Source of the DNA: Hygrocybe punicea
Lineage: Eukaryota > Basidiomycota > Agaricomycetes > Agaricales > Hygrophoraceae
Length of the DNA: 64,000 nucleotides
NCBI GenBank assembly: GCA_963556145.1
Contig: OY744466.1
Span: 3,844,001 to 3,908,000 of the forward strand
Direction of reading: 5' to 3'
The notes beneath the pieces are model-generated. The model ran no database searches. It was not told where the DNA came from and saw nothing but the letters and a program-made list of their open reading frames with translations. This document shows positions 11,806 through 23,521 of the stretch, in pieces. A program made the translations under genes and the position numbers. Numbering within the stretch: the stretch's first letter is position 1; each line of letters opens with the position of its first letter.

Positions 11806-12576
11806 TTGACAGTTCTACACCAACTCCACAGTTGGAGGTTTGATCGCAGGAGCATTGGTAGTGATCACGGTCTTGCTCTGTTTGCGCTACCGATGTCGTC
11901 GCACCAACAACTTGCATGCCGCAAACTATGTCCCATCCTATTCCTCTGCATCTGCATAGGAGATAGAAAAGAAATCCAATGCAATGATGCACAAACCGAG
12001 CATGCCCAATTGAGCGATACCCAGGACCCTTGTGACATCATTGAGCTCTTTGACAAGTTGAATGTCTCAATCAGGAATTCGTGCCTCTTTGTCAGCAATG
12101 CTGTCCTTAAATCTGTGGACATGAAATCCTCATGGACGACTACAAATGCATGGAATTTGAAGCAGCTCCATGGAGGTCTTAGTGGTGCACCTGGGCTCAT
12201 ATTATCTGAGAGTGGTACTGGGCGCAGGCTTGAGGAATTCCTTCCTGAAACCTTTCACTTTGTGGCATTGACAAGTACCCTGTTTGATTTGTTTCACCTG
12301 GAGGTGATGGAGGTTGAGAATGGGTTGTTGTCAGACATGTTTCGTGATGTCTGTCACCGAGGTTTTTTTTTTTTCCACCTCCAAATACTGAAATGTCTTT
12401 GTTCTGATGTCTTCATTCTAGATCCTCAACAACTCATGGCTCACTGGCACTGCTTGACCTACTCAGCAACTGACAATCACATACCTTCAAGCCATTTCAC
12501 AGATGACGTTTTCGAGAAACTGTCCTTGATTGTCATATCCCTCTACAGTGACGTGAGGTCATCATGTGGCTGTTGA
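11806..12576 (+). CDS. open frame of unknown identity
   Basis: A 256-aa open frame beginning at 11,806. The stretch DPCDIIELFDKLNVSIRNS and the following WNLKQLHGGLSGAPGLIL have protein-like composition, but the first 60 residues do not. I recognise no domain. It follows the second 225-bp repeat directly. It may be a fragment of a captured gene or chance; no intron signals were clear. Confidence 0.2.
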   Translation: MTVLHQLHSWRFDRRSIGSDHGLALFALPMSSHQQLACRKLCPILFLCICIGDRKEIQCNDAQTEHAQLSDTQDPCDIIELFDKLNVSIRNSCLFVSNAVLKSVDMKSSWTTTNAWNLKQLHGGLSGAPGLILSESGTGRRLEEFLPETFHFVALTSTLFDLFHLEVMEVENGLLSDMFRDVCHRGFFFFHLQILKCLCSDVFILDPQQLMAHWHCLTYSATDNHIPSSHFTDDVFEKLSLIVISLYSDVRSSCGC

Positions 12577-14449
12577 GAGGCATGATTCGACTGTATGAGA
12601 CATTTTTTGCAAGAGAGGCGTGGCCACTCCAGAGTGACTTATTGAGAAGGAACCAAGGCTGCAAATGGCCAGAAAGATGGTTCGCTGTATTCATTCATTG
12701 TATGTGTTCTTGGCACTCTGGTGTAAACTATCTAGATGATCTGATATATTTTACCAGTGTCCATCTAGGTCTACCAAGGTTTAGTTACTGTAATGACAGA
12801 ATGTACTGTAATGACAGAATGTTTTCTTTATTAACGTTGTCTTGTAAAAGCCATAAAGCTGCGAAGTGTAGACATGATTGTGATTGAAGCAGAGTTTGAT
12901 TATTCAGTTCCTCTCATCATCATCTACTGCTCACACAAGTTGTCGTCTACTGCTCGTGCTGAAATGCTAGCTCTCCAATATCTGCAGAAACTTCTGTTCT
13001 TGATTGCTGTCACCACTTTAATCCAAATACCACTCCCTATTGCACCTGGTGGTAATCAACTTTCTGGAAATTTGAGAGTGTATGTACTTTTTAAACTTTT
13101 CAGCAGTGTTTTCACTCTTGATCTACAGTGGCAGAACACCTTCAATCTGCTCACTAGCATGCCTGGTTGTGTATGTTTTGCTTGGATGTTCTATCTGTGC
13201 TGTATTGACTGTTCTTTGACAGCCAAAAAGTTCCCAGTTCAGTCAGCATGTTGACCGTGTATGTCCTTTGTCCCATTGCTGCCGTTTTGGGAGTGACTTA
13301 TTAAAATTGCTCTAACCACCTGTATAAAGTAGACTTGATAATTTGCTGCAATGCAATGAGTTGTCTGTGAGTGGTGCATGGTTTTTTTCTTTTTCTTTCC
13401 ACTTCTCACTCTTCAGGTCTCTCCCTAGTCAGTTACATCCACTACCGCTATATCTTCCCCAGCCTCATGTAGGCATCATCATTTATCCCTCGAAATCTTG
13501 AATCTGTGAGGTTTTTATTTGATATTTATAAGAGGTCCATGTTAATGTCTTGTTATTGCAGGGATTGTCCTTCAACACATGTTGCCCTCTTCCTCACTGT
13601 GAGTTATCTCTTGTATATCATTATTCTACTTTCTCATGTGCAATATAGTCAATCCTTGTGGCTGATCATGGGCAGTGCTCTTTGTATTCAACTAAGCATT
13701 GCAGCCACACCTCAAATCTTTCCTGTTGTTCTGTTTTTTTGGGTGTACCCATGTCGCTTGCCCCTTATGGGTGTCTGTATCCATGCACATTGCACATGTC
13801 CACTGTCATACCCATGTCTACTGTTGTTGTCATATCCATGTCCAATGTCATGCCTACTGTTGGACCCAGGTTCAATGTCACACTCACTGTTGGAGTCATG
13901 TCTAATGTCATGCCCACTGTCAGACTTGTGTCTACTATTCTACCTGTGTCCACTGCTGTAAACTTGTCTGCTCCTGTTCTCATACAGACTGATATTGTGT
14001 CTGTCATATCCATGTACCAATGATACATGTTATGGTAATACCAGTATATCTGATTTATGTGCTGCCCATCCTGTTGTTCCTGTGGCACACTCTCTATTTG
14101 GTCATTTTCCTTGCTTGAATTCATACATCAAGGACAAGTATAACAACTTTGTACAGAAACTAACAAGAGCTCTGTTGTTGTTTTGCATGTATGGAATATT
14201 ATAGGCAAGGATGCAACTTTGGTTAGCTCAGATTTATGCAATTCCCAAGCAAACCCCAGTAGTAATATGTCATAGACACACTCTGGGCTTTCAACTGCCT
14301 GCAAGTCTTAATCTACAGTGGCTGTTCATTGTCCATGATTTGCTAAGTTATGTTCTAGTTCATAGAGCAAGATACCTATGTTTTTCTTTGTGGAGTCAGG
14401 TGACTCAGGTTTTGCAGTTAAATGCTTGTGCCTTTGTACAGAGTACCAT
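12577..14449. other. T-rich region without recognisable gene, with degenerate tandem repeats
   Basis: T-rich on the + strand with several open frames of poor composition. At about 13,780-13,960 there is a degenerate tandem repeat of words such as catgtccactgtcat, cccatgtctactgttg and atgtctaatgtcatgcccac (unit about 15-30 bp). I find no domain. The 5' end of the Helitron that follows may lie inside this stretch. Confidence 0.5.
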
Positions 14450-17400
14450 GAGTGAAAATGACTTCACAACTAAACCTCTTGTGGGTGGTGGAAGGTCTCA
14501 TCTATTTTCAGGTGATGTCATATGCCCATATATTGAAAAAGGAGAAAATCAAAATGATCAAAATGTTGCTTATCTTTTTGTTGATTGTATTGGAAAAGCT
14601 GATCTAGCATCATATCCTATTGAGCAGGGTTTCATTCACACTAAAATTCCATTGCTTGATATCATTCCACATATACCAGGTCATATAGTGTGTAGGATTG
14701 CAAAAACACAACATTTCTATTGGCTCTCATGTACCCAAGAAATATATGACTACCTACTTTGAAAACCATAAATGTCTTTCTTGTGACTCATACATCAGTA
14801 TATTCTCAGCTACAATGAGTCAGGCAGCAGAAAAAAACGGAGCAATAGTAAGTCATGCACCAAGGTCAGAAATGCAAATTCTCAATCAACAACAAAAGAA
14901 AGGTGATATTTATGCAGAAGAGAAATCTCAAAATTGCACTTTCTCTCCTTCTGCATTATCATTAGAATTAACTCATACAGTTGTGACTAATTTTTGTAGT
15001 GAATCAATGCCTTGCAAATTTGAAGAGTCAGGATGTGCTATTTGTGGTGAATTGAAACCATTGAGCAACTTAAGCAAATTGAAAAGTATCAAGGGGATGC
15101 TTAATGTTCTTGAAGCACCTGGTGTCACAAGGATTGAAAGAAAGAATTCAGAAGAAAAGATTCAAGAATATAAAGGTCCAGTTTTGGATTATCAATGTGA
15201 CAAAATATGTGGTGAGTGCCAAAGCTGTATTAGAAAAGGAAACATTCCAGACCTTGCTTTTGCAAGAGGGCTTTGGCTAGGTAATGTTCCTAAGGAACTT
15301 TCAGAGCTTCGGTTTGTTGAAAAACTACTTATAGCTTGCATACGTCACAACTGTTGTTTTGTGCGAGTAGCTTCAGGTATGAGGAAAATGATATCACATG
15401 TCATTGCATCCCAGTCACCCATTCCAAAGGTATATCAGGTTTTACCACCCCCAGTTGAAGATCTTGATGATATGTTGGCCATTTTATTTACTGGGCCTTG
15501 CAAGCGAACACCCTTGCTGGTGTGGAGGAACTATGTTGCAAGAGCACTTGAGTGGCTAAAGCTTAACCACTCTAATTACCATGATTTAGATATATCTTAT
15601 GATAATCTTGCTGGATATCCTGAGGATGGCCCACCTGTTTCTGTTGAATATCATCAAAGAGAGACAAACAAAGTGTCAGAGGGGACAAGTGTATTTGATA
15701 ATGAACTTGAGGATGGTACTGAACATGGAGACTGTCCTTTTGTTGTTCATGGGCTAGCAGGTGAGGACATGAGTACTAAGACAGTCAACTCACTAAAAGG
15801 GATTGCACTTCGACATCTCAATAGTGGAGGTAAGATGTTGGCAATTGGTCATTCAAATACATTTGAATCTATTTACAAGAATCCTGAGCTTTATCCACAG
15901 ATGTTCCCATGGCTATTTCCATATGGAATGGGTAGTATTGGATCTACATTATTGTCTGATGCTGAACACAAGTGTCATCTCCTGATGTATCACGATAAAC
16001 GCTTTCAGACAGATATATACTTTCCATTTGTTGCCTTCAGCCATGCTCAAGTGAAACAAGCATGACTGGTGGTTTTCTTCTTGCAGAAAAGGCTAAATTC
16101 CATGATATAACTAATCGTCTGTTAGGTGTTGACCAAGAGGTATTGGCTTCATTGGCAAAAAGACTCTCAGAAGGTGAAGTTGTTAAACCAGTTAGCCAAG
16201 AAGAGAAAGATTGTTACCAAGTAGTTCGAGACATAGATCATGTAGGATCTAAGGTCAGTGGATCCACTACTAGCAAGAAGTTTATGAGGAATGAAATTTG
16301 GTCTTTAATTTCATATTGTGGTGCTCCTTCTTGATATATCACTTTATCTCCAGCTGATAATAAGCATCCAATTTGTTTATACTTTGCTGATACAAAAGAG
16401 AGGTTTGACCCCAAAATTAGATCAAGTGATGAGAGAATACATCTTATTGCTAGGAATCCTGTTGCTGGTGCACATTTCTTCCATTTTATGGTTGGTCTAT
16501 TCATAAAGCATGTGTTGGGTGTAAATACAGATCATCCAGGGATATATGGAGATACCTCAGCTTATTATGGCACAGTTGAGCAGCAAGGTCACTTTACTTT
16601 GCATCTTCACATGTTAATTTGGATTCGTGGATGCCTTACACCACAGGAAATTCACAAGCAGATATTGGATCCCTCCTCAGATTTCCAGAAGAAAATAGTG
16701 GAGTATTTAGAAAGTACACATATTGGTGAATTCCTTACTGGAACAAAGGATCAAGTACTCAAAAATATTGATAAAGCTTCTCAATTACCAAACTATATAG
16801 ATCCATTACAAACTTTGCCTGAAGCACCGCCTAAGTTTTGTTCTAAAATGTGTGGGAATTGTCAGCTATGTCATGATTGGAATCTATGGCAGGTTAATTA
16901 TGAGACAATAGTAGATGATATTTTGGCAAAATCCAATATACATCACTGTTCTAGCAATAGGAATAAAGATGGTTCTCAAAATAAAGCACATCAATATGTT
17001 GGGTGCATGGATAACAAGTGGGGGAAATGTAAAGCAAGGTTTCCTCATCCTCTATTTATCCAGACTGAAGTAGATCCTAGAACCGGTGCCCTTAACATGA
17101 AAAAGACAGAGCCAATGATTAACACAGTTACTCCTGTTCTTACTTATTTGGTTCGCTCCAACACAGATGTAACATTTCTAAAAACAGGAACAGCAATCAA
17201 AGGGGTCATTCTTTATGTGTCTGACTACATTACCAAAATTGCTTTGAAAACACATGTTATATTTGACACTATTCGAGCAATGTTTCAAAATAATAGTGAG
17301 ATGATTGGTGGTAATGAGACTCAAAAAGAAAAAGCATGTAAACTCATGACCAAGATTGTGAACAATCTCAGTGCTAAGATGGAAATTGGTTATCCAATGG

Positions 17401-17651
17401 CCTGTGTGTATCTTCTGCAAAATCCTGACCATTATACAAACTATCAGTTTGCTCCTTTCTATTGGCAAAGCTATATCTATGAGGCACAGTGGGTCTGGAA
17501 TACTGATGATACTAAGGGGTATGTTGAAAAGGTAGCCTTAATCAAACACAGAGGCTGTATTATTGGATTATCCCATGTTTATTATTATATATATTGCCCT
17601 GTTGAACTAGTAAATATGTGTTTATATGATTGGATAAGTTGGTGTTCTTGA
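14450..17651 (+). pseudogene. Helitron Rep (HUH-Y2 nuclease), broken
   Basis: The product would nick and transfer single strands during rolling-circle transposition. The first 100 residues begin MSENDFTTKPLVGGG; the frame shifts near 14,708 (CRIAKTQ to NISIGSHVPKKYM). Zinc-binding pairs follow (CLSC, CAICGE, CGECQSC). The helitron-like N domain includes YPQMFPWLFPYGMGSIGS at about 15,895-15,950. The HUH motif is LHLHMLIW at about 16,600, and the tyrosine motif YVSDYITK lies at about 17,216-17,239. Breaks: a one-base shift near 16,062 (VKQA to TGGFLLAEKAKF) and TGA at 16,332-16,334 between GAPS and YITLSPADNKHP, where a Trp codon would fit. HUH and tyrosine residues are intact but the reading frame is not. 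Confidence 0.85.
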
Positions 17652-18701
17652 GAGAAGCTGCCTGAATCTGAGTTGAAAGCAAAAAACTTTGGTGAAGATC
17701 TTGCTAGTGGTGTGGAAGAAACTGAGAGTCATGATACATCTTTTGTATCTCAAGATGAAACAATTGCATCTGATATGAACTGTAATGAAAATGCTGTTTA
17801 TGTGGATAGCTTAAAAAATATTGAGCAAGGTAACAATAATGCTAAGCGAATTCCAGTATTAGAGATGAAAAACACATCATCTCTTGTTGGGTTGTTTACA
17901 TTTCTTGACTGTCATCCACTGCACAAGTCTTATCGGGCACATTGTGTAAAAGAAACCAGCATAAAATTTCCCACTTTTATAGGAGCCACTTTACCACAAT
18001 GTGATCAAGGTGATCGTAAATATTATTGCTCAACCATGCTTGCATTGTTTATACCTTGGTGCTCTAGGCATGACTTGAAAACCAAAGATCAATCTTGGGA
18101 TAAGTCCTTTTTATCCTATGACATTACTTTGAGACAAAGAGAACTTATGAACAACTTTAATATAAAGTATGAATGTCTTGATGCTTGTGATGACTTTCAT
18201 GCCCAGCTCCGTAAAGGTTCTGTTGTCTTGCCTAGTTAGATGGATGGTTCTGATCATACATTGGATCATGGTAATGATTTGGAGGAAGTGGATAGTGACT
18301 ATATATTTGAAGAAGCTTCTGCAAAGCTAAGTGAAGAGTTCAACACTGAATTCAAGGAAATTGGAAAACGAGAGAAGAAATGTCAACTTGATATGGCCAC
18401 TATGCAATCTATAATGACTCATACAGGTTGGACAGAGCCTTTAATGACAGAGACATCAGTTTCCCTACCACCACCACCAGAGATTATCCAATCTGGGAAT
18501 CAATGGAAAGCAGTTGTGCAGAAGAGTAGACAAGATATACTTGAACACCGGACAGAAAATTTGTCAAGTGATCTTAACTGTAATTCTCTAACACAACCAT
18601 CAAGCTATACCAAGTTAAAGTTGTTGATAAATCATATCTTGAAAAAAGTTTACATTCTAGAAAATCTTTGTTAGTACTAGACAACATTGTGAATGACTTT
18701 A
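17652..18701 (+). pseudogene. Helitron polyprotein, linker between Rep and helicase
   Basis: Open frames 17,673-18,239 and 18,240-18,674 are in the same polyprotein, separated by TAG at 18,237-18,239; another TGA lies at 17,649-17,651. Motifs typical of this linker are visible: LFTFLDCHPLHKSYRAHCVK, FPTFIGATLPQCDQGDRKYY and the tail VVDKSYLEKSLHSRKSLLVL at about 18,617-18,680, in another frame from the one still open at 18,600. The sequence stops at TTTA (18,698-18,701), where a Tc1/mariner element is inserted. Confidence 0.75.
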
Positions 18702-18811
18702 TTTTTTTTCTGATTTCATAATGATGCGGAAAAGTTAGAAAAAATCAAGGTGGCGCAACTCTGCTGCCATCCAGCTTCACACTCAATTAGTCACTGAGTT
18801 CCAATTGTTAG

Positions 18812-20291
18812 ATGAAAAATTTCGAAGGCTTCAAGTTACAGTCAACAACTATGGTGGACAGTGATTCTTCTTCCGATGAGGAAGAATTGCGCACGATTAT
18901 TTCAATACAACTCATACATCACACCCTAGCTGTCCTGAAGATTGGCAAGCAGCCAGCAATTAAATCCAAACGAGATATTCACAGCAAGGAGATCATATTC
19001 ACTTGCTTGTCCAACAACTATGTATCTTTCATGCAAGCCATTCTTGTGCGGTTTGGTGAAACAAGTGCATGGTATCTCCTCAGCATTTTTACAAGTTCAA
19101 ATACTACCATCCTGGGCGAGGGTAAGTGTCTTCCATTGCAGTGTCAGACTCAGAATTGAAGCTAAAAGCATCTTCAGGAAAGCGGATGCATTAGACATAG
19201 AAAAGGAAGCCGAGAACAAGGACCTTGTGTAAAAAATCAATGAGTATCATTACAAAAAGGTCAATATTATTGTGGACATCGAAGACGTAAAGAAGAAGTG
19301 CCCTGCCGACATACGTGGAAGCTTCTATTGCTATACAATCTAACATGGTTGTTATGCAGCCGAATGCCACAGTTGAAACCACCAGCCTCGATGCACAAGC
19401 CCTTAATCCTGTGGCAACACCACAGGGAGCTACATCCTTGGAGATTGCCCTGGCCTGGTTCTGTAACATGTTGGAAAAGAAGTATGGGGATGACAACAAT
19501 CCTGGGCACTACGTTTACATTTGCGAAGACAACTACAGGCTCACCCTTACACCCTTGATGATGCACCAGTGGGTGCTTGCACTTGTACATCCAAGCTCTC
19601 CATCTCTTTCAAGACCTACAAGCTAAACTTTATACAGCATGAGGGCCAGACTACCATCAATGTCCCTCTGAATACATCAGCATTCGACCCCGTAAACCGC
19701 AGAAAGTCACTTTTACCAGCTCAACAAATCAAAGCTCAGTCACCAGCTATCACGATGCCAGCTATCATGACAGATCAAAACAACCAACTTGCTTTATTCA
19801 CACAGCTGATGGGCACCATTGTAGGTGCGCTGGCACCAAAAACTGGTGGGCCAACAACTGGTGGGCCAACGACTCCTAACCGCAAGCATTCTTGTGATCC
19901 CTCCCCATTCTCTTTGCCTATTGAGCCTGCAGCTGGTGACCTTCGCAATTTTCTAGCCTTTGCCAGAGATCACCTCGGAGTGATCATGGCATGTCAATAT
20001 GAAGTGGCCCTGTCAGCTGAGGATTATGGGCCAGACGTGATTGGATCACTTACTGTTGCTGATCTCACAGAATTCAGCTTCTCGAAAGGAGACTCCCTGC
20101 GCTTGATACGTGGTTGTGCCAGGTGGAAACAAGAGCAGAAGAGAAGGAGGCATGACAGAAAAACAGCCAGAAATAATCCAGCACCTCACTGGCATGAAGA
20201 GGAGGATATTGTGTGCTATGAAATCACTTGGGAAGAAGGTGGTGCCGCTACATGGTTTGGGCCTAAGATGACGAAGGGTGAGCAAACCTAA
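18812..20291 (+). CDS. accessory ORF of the Tc1/mariner element, unknown function
   Basis: Several frames join through introns: 18,812-19,120 (acidic DSDSSSDEEELR, then YVSFMQAILVRFGET), about 19,150-19,310 (DIEKEAENKDLVKKI, VNIIVDIEDVKKKCPADI), 19,315-19,590 (SLEIALAWFCNMLEKKYGDD, GHYVYICEDNYRLTLTP) and 19,590-20,291. The last part has a repeated TGGPTTGGPTT and a C-terminal helical segment (NFLAFARDHLGVIMACQYE, YGPDVIGSLTVADLTEFSF, SKGDSLRLIRGCARWKQEQ) resembling the SAM-like tail seen in uncharacterised basidiomycete proteins. It lies in opposite orientation to the transposase and reaches within 300 bp of its 3' end. Exon borders are approximate; no function is assigned. Confidence 0.5.
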
Positions 20292-20533
20292 GATTACCGT
20301 TGCACATCTTATTAGGGTGCGGATCTCAAGGAGATGCTCCCCATCCCATGGGGGTTCCATGCTCTACCGAGGAATACTGACGAGGATCCATTCAATTAGT
20401 TACCTGTGCTCATATATTTGTGTAGTTACGTTCGGAATCAATATCTTGGACACTCGGTACTAGTCATATTGGAACATGTATACAACAACAACAAAAAAGG
20501 GTACAGGTACACAGATACACAGATACATGTAAC

Positions 20534-21593
20534 CTACATGTAACCTGATGACCGAAACCACCCCACAGCCTTGTCAGGAGTAATGTTATCCATCGCTTGA
20601 ACAATTGTAAATAAGTTGCGCTCATGTGTGTGATGGCGGAGGTATGATTTGATCGACAAGAAGGCAAATTCAATGGGATTGTAGTCTGGCAAGTATGGCA
20701 GCAAGAAAATGATTCGGCAACCTGAAAAACACATATTAGCACAAGTTGGATGCATTCGCAATGTATGTACTTGCTTGGACCTCAATCAGTTCTCTGACTT
20801 CGTCCGAATGATGGATGTTGCAGTTATCGAGAATGAGAACACTTCGTGAGCCTGGATAAGGATTGGTGAGAGGGATCTATATGAAAATATAAGTAGATAA
20901 CCCAAAGAATTGGAGAGAACAAGACTTACAACCATATCTCGAAGGAATTAGACAAACCGTTGTGTGGTGATTGAAGCCCTCAATAATATCATATGCAATG
21001 ATACCATCGAGGGTCAGCACCGGCAGAATAGAATACCTCTTTCCCCTAATGAATGCCTGCCTTTGCACGCAATGAGTCCCCACTAATGACCAACCAAATT
21101 GCCAGCTCTGTGTCTGATCATTCACTGCACTCTCATCCGTGAACATCAGCATCAAGGGATCAGAGACCTCAGCACCGATGTGGTTCATGAAGATCGCACG
21201 CTGTAGGTCATTTCATTCAAGTGCCTGAACTGATACACATTTGTTGGAGAAGTGAATACAGCAGAGGGTACGCATGAGAGTGGATAGTGAGACATGGATG
21301 TTGCGCTGGACCCAAAGTTCTTGCTGAAGTTCATCAAGGTATAATGTGTGGTGGTGGGCTAGTAGTAAGTGAATGAAGCCGATATCAAAAGGAGTAAGAG
21401 TGCGATGGCATCCTGTTGGTCGAGCTAATGGGTTGTAGGTAACACCATAAAGCTGGTGATGCTGTAAGGTCCTGTAGGCAAGAGACTTGCCAACACCAAG
21501 AATCTCACAGATCTCGTCAATTTCATAGCCAGAATGATATAAGGTTGGGATGCGAGCTTTGAGATCCTCAGAGACGGTGCAGGGAGGCATCAA
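20534..21593 (-). pseudogene. Tc1/mariner (DDE superfamily) transposase
   Basis: The start ATG is at 21,593. The N-terminus carries a helix-turn-helix (GYEIDEICEILGVGKSLAYR) as in paired-like Tc1 DNA-binding domains. The catalytic triad is visible: MFTDESAVND (first Asp, about 21,140), SVLILDNCNIHHSDEV (second Asp, about 20,840-20,795) and PDYNPIEFAFLSIKSYL (third acid, Glu, about 20,680-20,630). Introns fit near 20,935-20,878 and 20,775-20,720. A TGA at 21,215-21,213 breaks the frame between SVQALE and NDLQRAIFMNHIG, where CGA (Arg) would fit, so the copy is probably dead although its catalytic residues remain. Confidence 0.85.
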
Positions 21594-21682
21594 GTTGTTT
21601 AGCTGACGTTGAAATTGGGTGTGCGGCTGGATGGCAGCAGAGTTGTGCCACCTTGATTTTTTTCTAACTTTTCTGCATCATT

Positions 21683-22449
21683 ATGAAATCAGCTGTAAAT
21701 ACAGAACAAAAGAGGGCATTTTACATAGTTGCATACCATGCATCCAATAAAAATTCTGAACAATTTAAAATGTACATTGGTGGTATGGGTGGAACTGGTA
21801 AAACCCAAGTTTTAAAGGCATTAGCAAAGTTTTTCAAGTCAAGAAATGAGGCTCATCAATTTGCTATTGTGGCACCTACTGGAACAGCTGCAGCTCTGCT
21901 AGCAGGATCTACATATCAGAGCAGAGAAAAATCTGATCACTCCTTATAGTGATATTTAGACCAATGTGATCTCTGAATGAAAATTAATATCCAGATAGGT
22001 TCAGAGAATGTATTGAAGTAAATAGAACATGTTTCAAAAAAGAAAGTGGAATTGATTATATTACAGTATTCAAAAGAGTGGTAGTGCTCAAAGGAACCAT
22101 TAAACACTGTAGCAGGCCCACCAATTTGGCCCAATGTCCTTTAGATTATTTCCAAAAGTGCATTACTGAGCTTCCTGACATGTTTGAAGGAAGCTGGAAT
22201 ATGTGTTATTATAGTTCTCCATTTTAGGACTTAACGGAATTGTGGCTGACATTGTTTACAAATGTTATCTGCAAGCCACTGTAGAGAGGGTCGAGAGAAT
22301 AAGAGTGCTGACTTTGAAATAAATTTTATTCGGAGAATCATATTTCAGAATCTCCCTAGTGTAATCACTGATATCGGACATTCAATATATGGGAATTTCC
22401 CGCACTGTGATATATCCTCACCCTCTCACAAGCGGCTTGGCAGGAGCCT
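21683..22449 (+). pseudogene. Helitron PIF1-like helicase, ATPase start, truncated
   Basis: PIF1-family helicases unwind DNA behind the Rep nick. After VNTEQKRAFYIVAYHA the frame holds the Walker A loop (GGMGGTGKTQVLKAL at about 21,779-21,823) and FAIVAPTGTAAALLAGSTY, then ends at TAG 21,947-21,949. The Walker B and following motifs expected next are absent; 21,950-22,450 shows only short frames. This helicase is therefore deleted internally or overwritten and cannot be functional. Confidence 0.75.
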
Positions 22450-22450
22450 G

Positions 22451-23153
22451 TGGAATGACATGATTACAGAGGGAAAGTTGTACTATTTTCTAAGGGCTAT
22501 CAGCTCCTGTAATTACATTTGGACTATATTTAGTGTATGATGAGTGGTGGATGAAATAAAGAGGTAAAGTAGTATTTTTGACACCCAATATGATATTGTA
22601 AAATTATGGCATCAAAAGAGCTCCTATGAAGAAGATTGTAGGGAGAAATTTGTTCAGTTTTTCCAGGGCTAGAAGCTCATCTATTGTATTTTTCTTCATT
22701 TTTGTCCTTTGAGTCAAATATTACTCTGTATTATGTTTGTTTGTATTGGGCTTGAAATATCACATGAATCATAATTATGGGATCAAAAGACAAAAATCAA
22801 GAAAAATACGGTATATGAGCTTCTAGCCCTGGAAAAACTGAACAAATTTCTCCCTACAATCTTCTTCATAGGAGCTCTTTTGATGCCATAATTTTACAAT
22901 ATCATATTGGGTGTCAAAAATACTACTTTACCTCTTTATTTCATCCACCACTCATCATACACTAAATATAGTCCAAATGTAATTACAGGAGCTGATAGCC
23001 CTTAAAAAATAGTACAACTTTCCCTCTGTAATCATGTCATTCCATGCAGTATTTCATGAGATACAAGATTGAGCACAGAAAATTTGTCTAAGTCCATATT
23101 ATTCAATTGATTCAAAAAGTTTCAAAAAGTGCCATCATTTATACAAACAGCTG
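22451..23153. mobile_element. foldback/MITE element FB1 (left end truncated)
   Basis: A long inverted repeat: 22,451-22,720 (tggaatgacatgattacaga ... ttgtcctttgagtc) pairs with 22,790-23,045 with few mismatches, with a short central loop near 22,740. The right end continues outside the paired region to CAGCTG at 23,148-23,153 next to TA; the matching left terminal 100 bp is missing. It shares blocks with FB2 at 52,543-53,354 (tagtacaactttccctc, gcagtatttcatgagatacaa). Confidence 0.85.
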
Positions 23154-23155
23154 TA

Positions 23156-23521
23156 AATATTCACAAAGATGAGATTAATTACTTGGGTTCACTAAGATTT
23201 TCTAAAGAGACTAGTCAACCTCTGGTTGGTTTTTATTCTGGTGACTCAGTAGTTTCCAAAGATAAGAAAAAAGGAAAGTCTCAAGCTACAACTCACAAGT
23301 GCCACACATAATCAGAAAAAGTTCATGAAGTTCTATGGAATCAACCCCATAGTTCAAACTCAAAATGCATCCCTGGAAAACTTTCTTTGTGTGTTGGAAG
23401 GCCTGTAATAATACGGAATAATAGTGAAACTGAGCTATGCATTACCCGAGGCCAAGAAGGCATAGTTCATAGCTGGCAGTCAGCAAAAGGCATGCAAGGT
23501 CAGAGAGTGCTGGACACATTA
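23156..23521 (+). pseudogene. Helitron PIF1-like helicase, C-terminal domain part 1
   Basis: Two frames carry helicase sequence: 23,129-23,308 (INYLGSLRFSKETSQPLVG, FYSGDSVVSKDKKKG) and 23,387-23,521 (CVGRPVIIRNNSETELCITR, GQEGIVHSWQ). The latter is the conserved 2B-like segment of PIF1-type helicases. The frame ends at VLDTL where the pogo-like element is inserted, and resumes after it at 26,457 as FVMLLNPPQAVKLNG. Confidence 0.8.

Larger units (their letters stand above)
18702..21695. mobile_element. Tc1/mariner-like DNA transposon inserted in the Helitron
   Basis: Terminal inverted repeats of about 60 bp match between 18,710-18,775 (CTGATTTCATAATGATGC...) and 21,630-21,695 (...GCATCATTATGAAATCAGCTG). 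The right end is CAG in the inverted sense, next to TA at 21,696-21,697; at the left the CAG is replaced by a T run after TA at 18,700-18,701. Two genes lie head to head: an accessory ORF on + (18,812-20,291) and a DDE transposase on - (21,593-20,534). Helitron coding sequence resumes immediately to the right (VNTEQKRAFYIV). Confidence 0.85.
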
